From Chara braunii (Eukaryota; Streptophyta; Charophyceae; Charales; Characeae), in the NCBI GenBank assembly GCA_003427395.1, contig BFEA01000332.1, forward strand, positions 334,805 to 378,242: 43,438 nt of DNA, in the 5' to 3' direction. This document shows, piece by piece, positions 11,555 through 22,296 of this stretch (positions within the stretch are counted from its first letter, which is position 1; each line of letters begins with the position of its first letter). The notes under the pieces were generated by a model, which saw only the letters and a list, made by a program, of their open reading frames with translations, made no database searches and was not told the origin of the DNA. The translations under genes were made by a program, and so were the position numbers.

Positions 11555-11566
11555 TGGTATCAGAGC
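11555..11566 (+). promoter_or_regulatory. Primer-binding site (initiator Met tRNA), copy 1
   Basis: TGGTATCAGAGC lies one base after the LTR end. It is complementary to the 3' end of plant initiator methionine tRNA, the usual minus-strand primer of plant Ty3/gypsy and Ty1/copia elements. Confidence 0.85.
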
Positions 11567-11707
11567 GGAATATTCTTCTTCTTCTTTCTTTCTTCTTCTT
11601 CTTCTCTCTCCCTCTCTCCTCTCAAGTTCATTCATTTTTTTTGCGATTGGACGACATTGTGCTTTCCCGTGAATTTGGCATTTTGAAATTGGCCAGGATC
11701 GTAACAT

Positions 11708-11719
11708 TGGTATCAGAGC
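11708..11719 (+). promoter_or_regulatory. Primer-binding site, duplicated copy 2
   Basis: An identical TGGTATCAGAGC lies exactly 153 bp downstream of the first, preceded by an identical copy of the LTR end. The element thus carries two potential priming sites. Confidence 0.85.
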
Positions 11720-11723
11720 GGAT

Positions 11724-12969
11724 TCTACTTGCTGGCGAGAGTGGACATTGTTACCCTAACCCTAATCCAAGTGGTTGAGGACACCACTTAAGGCTAGGGT
11801 TGGTTCGTTGAGGGAAGTGGGGCAGCATAGGGAAGTTCCCCCACCTAGTAGGGACATGCAGGGTCGGCGCTTGACGCCACCAGGTTGCAAGAGTGTAAGT
11901 TTGGGGTGGCGAGACACAAGGAGAGGCTTCGTGACGCAATTTGAGAGAGGCGACAATGAGAGGCACCTACATCTGGCATCTATACTTCAAGGAAGACGTT
12001 GGGCGACTTTAGGGCTCCCCTATCCGGCATTGTACCTCGGGGTAGGGTAGTTATAGCTCATCTTGTCCTGCTGGGGTTCACTATGGGTTTCTTTTCCTAC
12101 TCTTCTATGGCCTTGATTGTGTGTTTGAACGTGCAAACTTTTTTCTCACCTGATGAGTGGGTGGATGGAGTATCTTGAATTGAGCGCCATATCTTTCTAT
12201 AGTTCTTTCATTTCTGAACGGCAGTAGTTAGTAGGTTCTCTCATAAATTGAAATTCGTTTTTCAGTATAGTAAGGGTCAAAAAGTAAGTCCTTGTGGAAC
12301 TCTTCTTGGTTGGAACCTGGTTATGACCTACCTGGGACCTCTGGGACCAATGGGACCGGGCCCAAGCAAGGAGAGCCCCTTAGGCCCAAATCTGTTGTCG
12401 TCATTTTCATTTCTTTATCTTGCTGGAAATCGGAGTTTTATCTTTGGTTAGGGCACTCGCTGCCGAGGGGATCTCGACTGAGATGTTTTGCACACTTTAC
12501 CGCATGGTTCGCCGCCTCGCACCTTATACACCACTCAATTCTTCATTGTGTCGTGATTGTTGCTTTTTGCTTTGATTTGTTGGATGTTCACGAAACTGAG
12601 CCAGATCGGGCAGGAAGGGATCTCGTACTCAATCTGGCCACGCCGGGTTGTTGGATCAAGACTCTCATCCTGATTTTATTTTATTTTATTTTATTTTTAT
12701 GATTATTCTCCAGTCCAAATAAATTACCACTCCGGCTAGGAGTTCTACCTTCTCTTCTATGCGATTTTCAACTTGCTTCTTCCATTGGGTTCTTTAAATG
12801 CCCACTTCAACGTGATCGTAAACGAGAGAGAGAGAGAGAAGAGAGAAGACAAAAGTTTTTGAGTGTCGCTCTTGAGGGAGTGAGGAGAGGGAATAGGAGT
12901 GTTCATCCCAGAGTTGTGAGGAATTGCGGACCCCTCTTGAGAAACTTATTAACATCGTCGCCCTCCATC
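11724..12969 (+). other. Untranslated leader of element C
   Basis: The region between the second primer site and the first gag Met has no sustained coding trace. It contains a short TTTTA repeat (about 12676-12698) and a GAGAGA run (about 12824-12840) just before gag. Confidence 0.5.
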
Positions 12970-14095
12970 ATGACGTCTGCATCAGAATGGAGGTTGCAAA
13001 TGGATGCTGCCCCCGAGGCAGAAAAAGCGCAGTACCTTTTCTTTTACGAGAAGGCGTTGAAAAAGGAGCAAGAGAAGGAGAGAGAGAAGGGAAACAAATT
13101 GAAAGCCCATATGGTTATCTTCAGTATGGTTCCTGCCTTAACCGACAGGAGGTTGAGGAAAAGTTGTTCCACTGCTCAAGGCCTTGGTAGACGTCCGGAT
13201 TGTTGAAGACCATAATGGCCAGTTTGCGCCAGCGTTTGAGGAACCCAAGAAGTTGTGTGAAGACATGGACAGAATGGCACAAAAGCACCGCGGCCAGCTG
13301 CAACAGTTTGCAAATCTGCAGCAGGCACAGATTGTCCTCCCTCCTGCCTACCCTTCTTCTAATGCTGCAAATCAGTCTATTTTTGCCTCTCTTATTGTGT
13401 CATTTTTTTCCTCTTCTTCTTTGAGTGTGATCCACAGCCCATCAGGACTTGCAGCAGGTGCACACCCCGTTGTTGTTGCTGCTGCTGCCACAAAAACAAG
13501 TAGCAACGCATGAAATTCTTGAACTGCTGCAGGCCCAAGTCTGGACCCAACAGTTGTTGGTCCAGGTTATAGTTTTTCCTACGTGGATAGGAAGGCGACA
13601 CATTGAATTTTCGATCAGCTCTACGCGGTCCTATTTTGATGTCATGGGGACGCCCCCGGTTACTCAGTCGTCGATCCTAGGGACCAATGTGGAACCTGTC
13701 GTACGGGGCTTCCTAGAAGTCCAAGTTGTACACTCAGGCTACAAAAGAATAGACTTGAACAAATGGCTGAAGGTTACGCCAATTGTCACGCTTGAGGAGA
13801 TCATAATCAAGCAATATGCAGATCCACATGTTGTAGCTAAGGCTAGGGACAAGCTTGACAAACTCGAGCACAGCAAGTGGCCACGCACCATGCAGTCTGC
13901 AGCAGTATGCTAGTAAGCTTTTCGCTCCTGCTAACTTGGAAATGACTGCGCAGTCTTGCTTGGATGTGATTAAAAGTACGGTTCCCTCTACTACATATTA
14001 TCGTCTGGGGCTAGGACTCGCAAACTACACAGATTGGCATACCCTCATGCTGGATTTAGTCAAACTAGAGGCACAAGACCTCCGAAGTAGATAAG
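12970..14095 (+). pseudogene. Gag of element C, frameshifted
   Basis: The start MTSASEWRLQMDAAPEAEKA at 12970 opens a charged helical segment with KALKKEQEKEREK. The trace then moves through four overlapping frames: to 13206, 13184-13513, 13449-13913 and 13855-14094. The last two carry TLEEIIIKQYADPHVVAKAR, KLDKLEHSKWPRTMQS, LGLGLANYTDW and LVKLEAQDLRS. These are helical capsid-like sequences unrelated by eye to the gag of relics A and B. The product would be the capsid protein. The assignment rests on position between the leader and the zinc knuckle and on the helical character. At least three frameshifts make it non-functional. Confidence 0.65.
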
Positions 14096-14298
14096 GTGTT
14101 ACAAAGACCACCAGCCACAAACGGTTTTCAGGCAGCAATCGTTTTGCAGTGCATGATCAACTAAAGGTTGACGTGACCTTTGCAAAGGACTCTTCTCTTG
14201 GTGACGACCAAAAGCAAAAGTGCACACAAATCTGACTGCGTAAACGACAATGAAAAACTAATTATACCAAGCATCGTAAGGGACCAAACTGAAACTCG

Positions 14299-14502
14299 AT
14301 GAAGAACACTCATCATCTCCCCAGAGGAGCCAAAATCCCATCTAAGTCGGAGAATGCAGTAACCAAACCATGGGTTGATCTCGAGATTAGCGAAAGTGAA
14401 TGGAGAAGTAGGCTCAAAGGAAACGTTTGTCTGCATGGCCAGTTATCCGGGCACACGGTTGACAAGTGTTTTAGGCTGCAGGGAAAGCAACAACGGGCGT
14501 AG
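14299..14502 (+). pseudogene. Nucleocapsid CCHC remnant of element C
   Basis: A short open stretch ends in NVCLHGQLSGHTVDKCFRL. The spacing of Cys, His and Cys matches a CCHC knuckle, but the second Cys is missing (C-L-H-G in place of C-x2-C), so zinc binding would be lost. It lies between the gag and protease regions, as expected for a nucleocapsid tail. Confidence 0.6.
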
Positions 14503-14619
14503 AGTTGTTGTCGGCTCACTCTACCACAAGAGAGGTTAAACAGGTAAGTGGTCATCCCTCTACGTTCAACTGCTTTCTCTTGATGCCCCTTCATCTGCTA
14601 ATTCTAAGGTTGTTGCAGA

Positions 14620-14908
14620 CCCAGCCCTATATGTCGAGCCTTGGAAGGAGTCTAGGGAGATCAATCTTCGCAAGGTGGGTTTGGGAATGACGCAAGTGAA
14701 ATTGCATAACCCTTATCTGACCCAAGTGGGCAACAAAGAGCTTGTGACTTCCACACATGCAATCAAAGGTGTGCGCACTACCTTTGCGAAAGTCAAAATC
14801 ATCACACACGCATTGAACTTTTTTGTCCTTGATAAGTGCCCCTTCGAAGTGGTTATTGGCTTGGGCGGGTTACAGGCCTCTTGGATAAGCGGCGCATGTC
14901 TCCAGTGA
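14620..14908 (+). pseudogene. Protease region of element C
   Basis: The open run at 14675-14908 includes the strand NFFVLDKCPFEVVIGL, which matches the region near the C-terminus of gypsy retropepsins (a hydrophobic strand, then I-L/I-G-x-x-x-L). The active-site D-S/T-G string was not found upstream. A frame break follows at 14908. The assignment is from position and this motif only. Confidence 0.5.
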
Positions 14909-15179
14909 CTTTTCTCAATGCCATGCAATTCTGAAATTGCAATTCTGCAAAAAATGGTGTCAGCACAAGGAGGATGAACAGTTGTACATAGCCTTTGTTC
15001 GCCCTACCCATGTGCCTTCTACTTTTTGCGACAAGTACTACTGCTACTTTGCATGTTGGTTCTACTTTCAATGTATCTACTTCTACCTCTTCTCCATCTA
15101 CTTCTAGTCCAAATGTTTCTCCTTCAAGTTCTGTTGCTTTGGCTGCTAATTTGCAGCATGATTTGCCTGCACCTGATTT

Positions 15180-16165
15180 GGATCCTCCGCCTTCGGAAAT
15201 TCCTGCAAACATCCAAAGCCTTCTCAACCGATTCCCGAAAGTCCTGGCCGGACCAATTCCATGCCTTCGGTCTAGCACCAGATCAAGTTGATAAGAAGGC
15301 AGCAATCCTCCAAAGGGTTGTATGTACCGTATGCTCTCCAACGAGTTGGAGGAACTGTGGAGGCAGATCGACGGCATGATCGATAGGGATTGGATTAAGC
15401 CTAGTGAATCTGAATTTGGTCCACCCGTGTTGTTCATTCCCAAGAAAGGAGACAAACTCCGAATGTGTATTGATTACCGTGAACTTGAATCAAATCACAA
15501 GAAAGAATGTCTATCCTTTGCCACGCATTGATGACTTGCTTGATGCTGCAAGTGGTGCAAGGTCTTCTCCAAGATCGATCTCAAATCTGGTTACCACCAG
15601 ATTGCAGTCGATTATGAGGACCAGCACAAAACCGCATTCAAGACTCACGGTGGGCTGTACGAATTCACCATTATGCGGTTCGGTCTCACTAATGCGCCGG
15701 CCACCTTTCAATGTCTAAGAAGATGCCATCACACAAACTCTCTAACTCCACCTACGAAACTTTATCCAATGTACATGGCATTGAAACACTCGAAGCATTA
15801 TCTCCATGACTTGGAAATGCAATCAGACCATGCGACGGTCCATTGGAACAAAACCCAACCCATGTTGTCTGATCCACTCAAGCGTTGCCCGTTGATATAT
15901 TTGACTTCACGCTGCAACATGTGAAATGGAAGTTCAATGTGGTCGCTGATGCACTGTCAAGAACAGATTTTCTTGGTGCACTACTAACCGAGTTTGCTTT
16001 GGGCCAGCAGGTACTCCAACTAGTGGTAGACTCCTATGAAACTGATAGAGTTCTCAGTGCAATCATAAAACGTCTCCATGCACAGGATAAAAAGCTGAAT
16101 GAAGACCTCAGGATGGGTGGAGGGCTGCTATTTCTGAGTAAGAATGGGATTAGAAGACTGTATTG
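15180..16165 (+). pseudogene. RT-RNase H of element C with internal deletion
   Basis: The linker and fingers read IDGMIDRDWIKPS, PPVLFIPKKGDKLRMCIDYR and, in other frames, [11 protein letters not shown], then the motif-A region [10 protein letters not shown]-like and [18 protein letters not shown] up to about 15712. The next codons belong to RNase H ([15 protein letters not shown], then MLSDPLKR and KFNVVADALSRTDF). The RT palm box (Y-x-D-D), thumb, connection and first half of RNase H have been deleted at about 15712-15718. Frameshifts lie near 15500, 15590 and 15900. The element cannot copy itself. Confidence 0.8.
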
Positions 16166-16726
16166 AATCATGACTTTGATTTTCGGAGAACGTCATCACA
16201 CAGCGGGACGGCAGTTTTGGTGACCAGGTCCGACAGGGGATGTCAATGCATATGTTGAGAACTGTCAGGTTTGTCAAAGAAACAAACGGTTACCTCGAAC
16301 ACAGGCACCTCTAGGCTTGTTGAAGCCTCCCCCCATACCTGAAGAACCTGGCCAATCCCTGACCATGGACTTCATGAACATACTGGTGACCAGCCGAAAT
16401 GGGAACAAACAGATTCTGGTAATTATTTGGCCAGATTCATACCGCTACCTGCAACTGCTAAAACCGAATTCGCTAACAATTGGATTCGCTAACAATTGGA
16501 TTCGCTAACAACTGGATTCGCTAACAATTGGATTAAAGACGTTGGATTACCAACAAGCATTGTAAGCGACAGAGATGTTAGGTTCACTGGTGAACAGTGG
16601 CAGAACCTCGTTGTGAAACTTGGTTTAGAACTCAAAACGACATTAATCAATCATTTTGGAGGTATTGCGACAATGACCAGGTCCAGATGCATTTCAAATG
16701 TTGCACAGTGGAGCGAAGGCGCATAG
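16166..16726 (+). pseudogene. Integrase of element C, fragment
   Basis: The N-terminal HHCC zinc domain is visible as RHHTAGRQFW, a TGA where the family usually has Trp, then DVNAYVENCQVCQRNKRL with both Cys. The catalytic core begins at SLTMDFMNIL (first Asp) and WPDSYRYLQLL; the second Asp lies in IVSDRDVRFTG. The third acidic residue (Glu) is not found; the sequence degenerates after LINHFGGIA and ends near 16726. A four-fold 16-bp repeat at 16468-16531 breaks the core frame. No chromodomain is present. Confidence 0.8.
16468..16531 (+). repeat. Four-fold 16-bp tandem repeat in the integrase core
   Basis: Four contiguous units of ATTCGCTAACAATTGG (16468, 16484, 16500, 16516) are identical except for one T/C difference in the third. 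The unit encodes part of FANNWI. Since 16 is not a multiple of three, the expansion shifts the frame. Confidence 0.95.
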
Positions 16727-16740
16727 ACTCAGACAAGATT

Positions 16741-17235
16741 AGTACGTAAAAAAAAAAACAAAAAAAAAAAACAAAACTCAAAGAAAGGAAGGGCCACTTC
16801 TTTGTCAGCGGGTTCCATTGAAAGCAGCAGGACAGAAAAAGAAGATAGACACAAACAAGAGCTCCTCTTCTTTCCAACAGACAAAGAGAGAAACAAAAAC
16901 TCATCCTGTTCTGTTTAGCTTAGAAGAAAGAAAAGCTCCTCTTTCTGTTCATCCATCTCCTCCTCCTCCTTTTCCTCCTCCTCCTCCTACTACTACTGTT
17001 TCTCCTCCTAATCCTCCCCCCCCTCCTTTTTCTTCTCCTACTACTGCTCCTGCTGATGCTGCTGCCGTTGCCGTTCCTACGGTCGTCTTTCGGCTTCACT
17101 CCAACAGAACGAACGGTCATTAGCGCTGTCTCTAGACTGAAACCTGTGCCAACGACGGCTTTTAAGACACTGCGTTCTATTCGCTGAAACACAGTAGCTC
17201 CTCTGCAATAGCCTTCACAATTATGCCCTACTCCA

Positions 17236-17240
<5 letters not shown>
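16741..17240. other. A-rich then pyrimidine-rich simple DNA; no gene
   Basis: After the integrase break come A-runs and AAACA repeats, then a CTCCTCCTCC stretch that can be read as a proline/serine-rich peptide on one strand and an arginine-rich one on the other. Neither has domain features. No 3' LTR of element C was found here. Confidence 0.5.

Positions 17241-17321
<81 letters not shown>
17241..17321. repeat. (CT)n microsatellite
   Basis: An uninterrupted TC/CT dinucleotide run of about 80 bp. Confidence 0.98.
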
Positions 17322-17322
<1 letters not shown>

Positions 17323-17762
17323 CAACCCCCCGCCTTCTCCTCCCCTTTCTCTTCTCGCACACCATGCCCCCTGCATGCATGATGAGTCTGTCGACCGCAT
17401 GGATAATCCCCCCGTAGATAGGCCAGTCTTCTCCTTCACTGTGTGGGTTAGGGCATACTCACACTAGGACATTTTGGCATGAATCTTACCGCCATCACGG
17501 TCACATTCCGTCCAAAAAGCGTCCAGTGTGATTGTGCTTTCCTTGTTAAGCTCCTCATCTCTACCATTCCGAAACAAAACAATATAAAAAAACGCACTTC
17601 TCCTCACAGAGCGTCACCTCCCTCGTACTCTTTCTCCTCTCCCCACACCCACCTGCTGCTGTTCCTCCTCTGCCACCACCTCTTTTGCCGACCCAGCCTG
17701 GACATTTTCCTCAGGATGCATGCGTTTGACTGATGATAGATAAGGACTCACGAGTCGGTACC
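17322..17762. other. No recognisable feature
   Basis: Pyrimidine-rich DNA with no coding trace. GGTTAGGGCATACTCACACT (about 17447) resembles a phrase at 632-645, but the match is too short to define a repeat. Confidence 0.3.
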
Positions 17763-17990
17763 ACTTCCCCCTCCAATAACTCCCTCCCCCTGCCAAACCT
17801 CTTCCCCCTCCAGTACCTCCTCCCCCTCCAATACCTCCTTCCCCCTCCATTACCTCCATCCCTCTCCAATACCTCCTCCCCCTCCAATACCTCCATCCCN
17901 CTCCAATACCTCCATCCCTCTCCAATACCTCCTCCCCCTCCAATACCTCCATCCCTCTCCAATACCTCCTCCCCCTCCAATACCTCCAAT
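17763..17990. repeat. Pyrimidine-rich minisatellite (about 18-bp unit)
   Basis: Around a dozen imperfect copies of CCCTCCAATACCTCCTCC lie in tandem, alternating between CTCC and CATCC endings. On the minus strand they encode a Gly/Glu/Arg/Trp-rich repeat of the RYWRG and GEEVLERDGG type. There is no sign that this is a protein gene. Confidence 0.9.
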
Positions 17991-19150
17991 AGGGATCTCA
18001 ATACATTTAGCAGCCTTGTCCTCACAGTTGTCCTCAGACCTGCTCCCAATACCACCTCCTCATCCTGATATCCTTTTTCTTTTCCTTTTCTTGCCCCGGA
18101 ATACCTCCTCTTCATGCCCATCTCCTCCCCTTGTGAGGGACGAACAACAGATCGCCATCCCTCGCTCGTTTCGCCCTCACCGCTTCCAAATGCATTAAGG
18201 AGAGCATCTCCCCTCTTCCCGCACCCCCGCTTCCAGGCTCCTCCTTGAGCTTTCGCATCGGAGCGCGCGGACTTCAGCAACAGGCGGCGCGCAAAAAGGT
18301 TGTTCCGCGCGTCTGCGTCTTCCTGTGCTTGCGCGTGTATGTCCGGATTCGGTTGTGTAGGGGGAGAAAGGGGGGGAAGCGGGCATCCGCATGGGGAGAG
18401 CGGGGTAGGAGGAGAAGAGAACAACGAGGAAAATGGAAAGGAAGCAAAGCATAACGAGAAGAAAGGGATGGAGAAGAAAAGAGAGAGAGAGAGAGAAAGA
18501 GAGAAGGGAATGTGAAGTCGAGGACAAGGACAAAAACGAGACACGTAAGCTGGATCAAAGAGAAGAAGAAAAGAGCGAGGTATACAAGACCCATTTGAAT
18601 TGGTGGAGTTGTTGAATTTTAAAATAAAATAAAATAAAAACAGGACTTCCAGAGGTGGGTCCTCATCTACCAAAGACAAAGACCCATTTGCACCCTCGCG
18701 TCCAAACTACCGTCCGTTGGGAAAGCGCGCCAAAGAGCATAGACAAATGGAGAAATGGCGGGAGAGAGGAAGGACGCCAGAGAGGATAGACAAATGGAGA
18801 ACGGGCAGGAAGGAGGAAGAACTCGCGAGAGGACAGAGAGAGGAAGGACGACGAACAGGGAGACAAAGAGTGACGAGGGAATGGGGGAGAGAAAGGGAAG
18901 CGGAGGAGCGGGTAAATGAAAGAGGAGGGATAACAAAGGGGGAGAAGAGGAGACCAAAGAATGACCATCTTAACGAGTAAGATCGACGAGCATGAGGAGA
19001 AGAGGAGGGAAAAGGGAGGAAGACACCCGTGGAGGAAGAAACACGTAGGAGATATACGTGTATGTACAAGGAGACTCGAGTCATGGACGATCAAGACACT
19101 TGGACTACGAAACACGTGGACGATCTGAGATAAGCGGAGCCATGTTTCGA
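17991..19150. other. Purine/pyrimidine-biased DNA; no gene recognised
   Basis: Long open frames on both strands reflect biased composition (CCTCC, then GAGAGA and GGAAGGAGG stretches), not domains. A short GA repeat lies at 18481-18505 and an AAAATAAAAT stretch at 18620-18637. Confidence 0.4.
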
Positions 19151-19219
19151 TACGAGGAGGGGACACATATCTATACGAGGAGGGCACACGTCTCTGTGCG
19201 AGGAGGGGACACGTGTCCG
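19151..19219. repeat. Triple 23-bp tandem repeat
   Basis: Units start at 19151, 19174 and 19197 with TACGAGGAGGGGACACATAT or variants. The third ends in the palindromic-looking ACACGTGT. Confidence 0.85.
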
Positions 19220-19423
19220 CTGGAAAGAAACAAGTGTCTGTGGGACAGAGACACGTGGAGCGGGTAAGAGAAGCGCAACAGGATGACGCGCTGGAGGAGG
19301 ATAGAAGGTACGCCGAGAGATTGTAGCATCGAGCGCAGCCGAGAGAGGTTACGAAATCATGGTGCTCGCTTCACAACACGACACTCTACATGCATTTGGA
19401 CACTTTCTGGACCCGATGCATTC

Positions 19424-19490
19424 AAGGCGTCCAAATGCACCTGGTCCAGAAGGCGTCCAAATGCACCTGGTCCAGAAGGCGTCCACATAT
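19424..19490. repeat. 26-bp tandem repeat
   Basis: Units beginning AAGGCGTCCAAATGCACCTG start at 19424 and 19450, with a partial third at 19476. Just upstream, TGCATTTGGACACTTTCTGG (19391-19410) is a related inverted phrase. Confidence 0.9.
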
Positions 19491-19652
19491 ACGTAGAATG
19501 CTGTGTAGTGGAGCGAGGCCCATAGGGGCCGAAGTAAGTGGAAGACGAGGAGGAGGAACACATGGCGGGAAAACGGGAGGACCGCGCCAAAGAAACATCA
19601 GTATCGCAGACAGACAGACATGTAGGGAGGATTGGCGAGTAGTAAGCCGACA

Positions 19653-19701
<49 letters not shown>

Positions 19702-20528
19702 TGACGGAGATAGAAAGCGCGGGGCGGAGACATCGAGCAGCATACCTGACTGACACGTTCCCGCGTTCGGCCTCTTTCCTGCTTTGTCGTTGTCGCACGA
19801 GGACTCGTCGCAGGCGGCAACGACTCTGACGTTCTCGTTTGGGTTTCGTCCTTGTCGCTCAATCAGCAGGGACGGTGGCAACGGCTCGTCGCACACCTGG
19901 CTGGCTGAGTCGCCCAAGCTGTTCACTCCCCTGATGCGCGAACTACCCCCGAATACAACGCAACGGCACCCTAATCAAGGCGGCATCGGCCCCGGAACAC
20001 AGCCTGCAAGCACTTGTGATCAGGATGGGAAAGGCGGTGGGTCACCGAAACCGTTGATGCTGTTGGATGCCTGTCGTACGTAGATTGCCAATATTGCAAA
20101 ACATTGAGATGTACCTACCGGTAGTCCTTAGCTGAAGTAGGTCTATGGCTGTGACGGGGAGTCCCAAATGCCAGGGTCCCAAGACCGGTTCCAAACTGGA
20201 TTTCTGTTGGCTAGGTTGACGCCGTCCCCGTCCGAGGATAGCCGTTGTGTTGAGGCAGTGTCGTCCACTTAGTATGCAACTGGAAATGTAGTTGTAGGCA
20301 TAATGGTACAAAGGTCTCTTCAACCACCAGTACCTCGCTCAGCTATCGGCCACGGGCCTTCCCGTATACGCGCCGCAGCCTTAGGGGGGGCGGCCAAGGG
20401 AAGGCCCGGTCGTAGCGCGGACCCCGGGCCCCGCTTCTGTAGGGACCACACAGTAGAGAAAAAAAAAAGAAGGAAAAAAAAAATGAAATACACAAACGGA
20501 AAAAAAAAACAACAGAAAAACAGCTGAA

Positions 20529-20534
<6 letters not shown>
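19491..20534. other. No gene recognised; GA microsatellite at about 19660-19697
   Basis: It includes a (GA)n run at about 19660-19697. Open frames across the run are repeats of Arg/Glu or Ser/Leu. At 20455-20520 lies an A-rich stretch. No domain is visible on either strand. Confidence 0.4.
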
Positions 20535-20572
<38 letters not shown>

Positions 20573-20712
20573 TCGTTTCGAAATACGAAATGGGAATGCA
20601 TCCTCCCGCGATGCGTTCCGGTTTGGTTTCTCGAAACGAGCGAGCGAGAGAGAGAGAGAGAGAGTGTGTGTGTCTCGTCTCTCGAAACGAGAGAGAGAGA
20701 GAGAGAGAGGAT
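20535..20712. repeat. Clustered (GA)n microsatellites with CTCGAAACGAG spacers
   Basis: GA runs at about 20535-20570, 20646-20663 and 20690-20709 are separated by variants of CTCGTTTCGA and TCTCGAAACGAG, which are short palindromes. The unit pair 'TCTCGAAACGAGAGAGA' suggests local duplication. Confidence 0.85.
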
Positions 20713-22296
20713 GAACCCATTTATTTTTCTTATTTCTATTTTTTTTTCGTTTTTTCTCCCCGTTTTTTTCGTCCGCTTCACATGGACGTTCGGGATGCTT
20801 GCGCCCGGTAGTCCCAGCCTCGGCACGGATCGGCGTACCAATCGGCCGAGGCTCGGACTCGATAGCTGGGCCAGGTACTGGTGGTTTAAAAAGGTGGGCC
20901 GCAGGCCCGCACACCCCTTGGAGCCGCCCAACTCCCTCCATCGTCCCGCAAGTGACGTCGTTGTCTTGTAGGGAACGGTGGAACGAGCGGATAAGCGATG
21001 GAAGCTGGAGGCAGAAGCGTTCAACTCCCGAAGTTGAAGGTGGATATGAAGCCGGTATTGAATGTAGCAGCACATTGGGGGAGTATAGACTTGGTCAGCA
21101 ATGGAGAGGTGGAATGAAAAAGTTCCTTCTTGCTTTGAATGAGTGGTTGGAATAGACTGATGTTGGAAGAGACTGCATGTCTTGCATTGACTTGGACGTG
21201 TTATCGTTTATTAGCAATCAGTGGTTTGTCGAAGTGGAGGGTCGGTGTCGAACTTCTGATGTCGAAGGACTCCCGCTGGTGTCTCCATCAACCGTAGATG
21301 CGGTTGTTAATTGCTTAAGTGGATGTTTCTGATTGCTTGGAAGAAATGGTGATGGTGATCCGTGTCAAAGTAGCAGAGTACGAACATTCCAAAAGGCTTA
21401 TCGAGAGTATTTGTTGCAGAGAGGGGTTGTGGAGGCGTTAGTGCGTCCTTTGAGATGGGAGAAACTGATGAAAGTTATATCCAAGAAAAAATGAAGGTGT
21501 AGAAAGGATATCCAGAATCGCATGCTTATCGCGATGGCGGAGCGTTCTCGTATTTGTGGGAGAGTTGACACCGATGTGGTGAAGGTTTGAGACTGGAGTA
21601 TAAAGAGATAAATATTGAGCAAGGGGTTGTGCGGCCGAGATATACAAAATTTGATCGGCAAGGAGGGAGGTTTATGATTGGATTACGAGATCCACGTGGC
21701 AAGGAGGAGACCTTCATGGGTTGGCTTCCAATGTTGGGGGAAAGTTATGACCGGTTAGGGAAGGATATATGAAAACGGTATTTATTTTGACCAATGCGAG
21801 GCGGGGGTCCAGTGAGCAGTGGCGGTTTTAATAAACGTATAGAAAAGTGGTTTGAGGATTATGAAGGAGAGAGTGATCATGGTTTCCGAATAGGGGAGGT
21901 TCAAACAGGAATATAGGAGGGATGGCGTTTAGGGGAGACGATGGGACAGGGAACATGAAACAGTATAGGGATGTTTATGAAATATGGCTGAGGAATTCGA
22001 AGAGGGTGAAAGAAAAGGAATGAGGGGGATAATTTAAGACAAAAAAAAGATTGTTGTGAGGCCAAGGATTGCGGGATTGGGGACGTTGAGAGTGACCCTA
22101 GAGTTGGGGAGGCAGGAGAATCCGGATTCCAGGATGGTGAAGTGGTGGATAATATTAAGTGAAAGGATGCGTGGATATCAGGAGATGTGTTGAGAAAAAG
22201 GTAGTATGTCGGACTAGCGAGTGCCCTAGAGAGGTTGTGATGTAGTGAAGTGGTGGGCGGGAAAGCCCAACGGTAAGGATTAGATGGTAATAAGTT
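20713..22296. other. No gene recognised; downstream flank of the DIRS-like relic
   Basis: From about 21.0 kb the plus strand becomes C-poor and continues the composition of the retroelement relic to its right. On the minus strand many short proline/serine-rich frames occur (for example LPRGSRNPIINLPPC near 21690), as would be expected downstream of the RNase H. A tyrosine recombinase, which a DIRS element should carry here, could not be recognised. Confidence 0.3.

Larger units (their letters stand above)
11418..11723 (+). repeat. 153-bp tandem duplication of U5 end and primer site
   Basis: The segment from ATTCTTCTTC (11419) to CAGAGCGG (about 11570) is repeated directly from 11572 to about 11723 with virtually no differences. 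Each unit contains the last part of the LTR, its GTAACA end and the primer-binding site. The period of 153 is a multiple of three, so a spurious frame runs through both units. Confidence 0.9.
10196..16740 (+). mobile_element. Ty3/gypsy retrotransposon C, 5' LTR to integrase, nested in relic B
   Basis: In order: a 1358-bp LTR, a primer-binding site, a leader of about 1.3 kb, gag, a degenerate CCHC, protease, RT, RNase H, and an integrase with an HHCC remnant and part of the catalytic core. This is the Ty3/gypsy gene order. Its gag is unlike that of A and B, so it is a different family. It entered the RT of relic B at 10195/10196, with TACAG just before the insertion. No 3' LTR or polypurine tract was found: after about 16740 the sequence turns into A-rich simple DNA, so the 3' end was deleted. 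Frameshifts and a large internal deletion make it non-autonomous. Confidence 0.85.

Noticed and set aside
11750-11766. Telomere-like CCCTAACCCTAA
   Set aside because: Only two units inside the leader of a retrotransposon; no array.
16818-17123. Proline-rich protein of 101 codons after element C
   Set aside because: Low-complexity CTCCTCC DNA; no start context or domain, and the opposite strand is equally open.
17223-17439. Open frames of Ser-Leu or Arg-Glu repeats over CT/GA runs
   Set aside because: They translate a dinucleotide microsatellite and have no other support. The same applies at 19.65, 20.55, 39.15 and 39.75 kb.
17711-18679. A 322-codon minus-strand open frame
   Set aside because: It spans a minisatellite and biased DNA, reads as low-complexity Ser/Phe/Leu and Gly/Glu/Trp repeats, and shows no domain.
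20381-21073. A 230-codon minus-strand open frame
   Set aside because: It crosses GA microsatellites and A/T runs; no domain, and equally long frames exist in the other phases.
20713-22296. Tyrosine recombinase downstream of the DIRS-like RT
   Set aside because: No H-x-x-R or catalytic Tyr context could be read in any frame; the region is too decayed to claim one.
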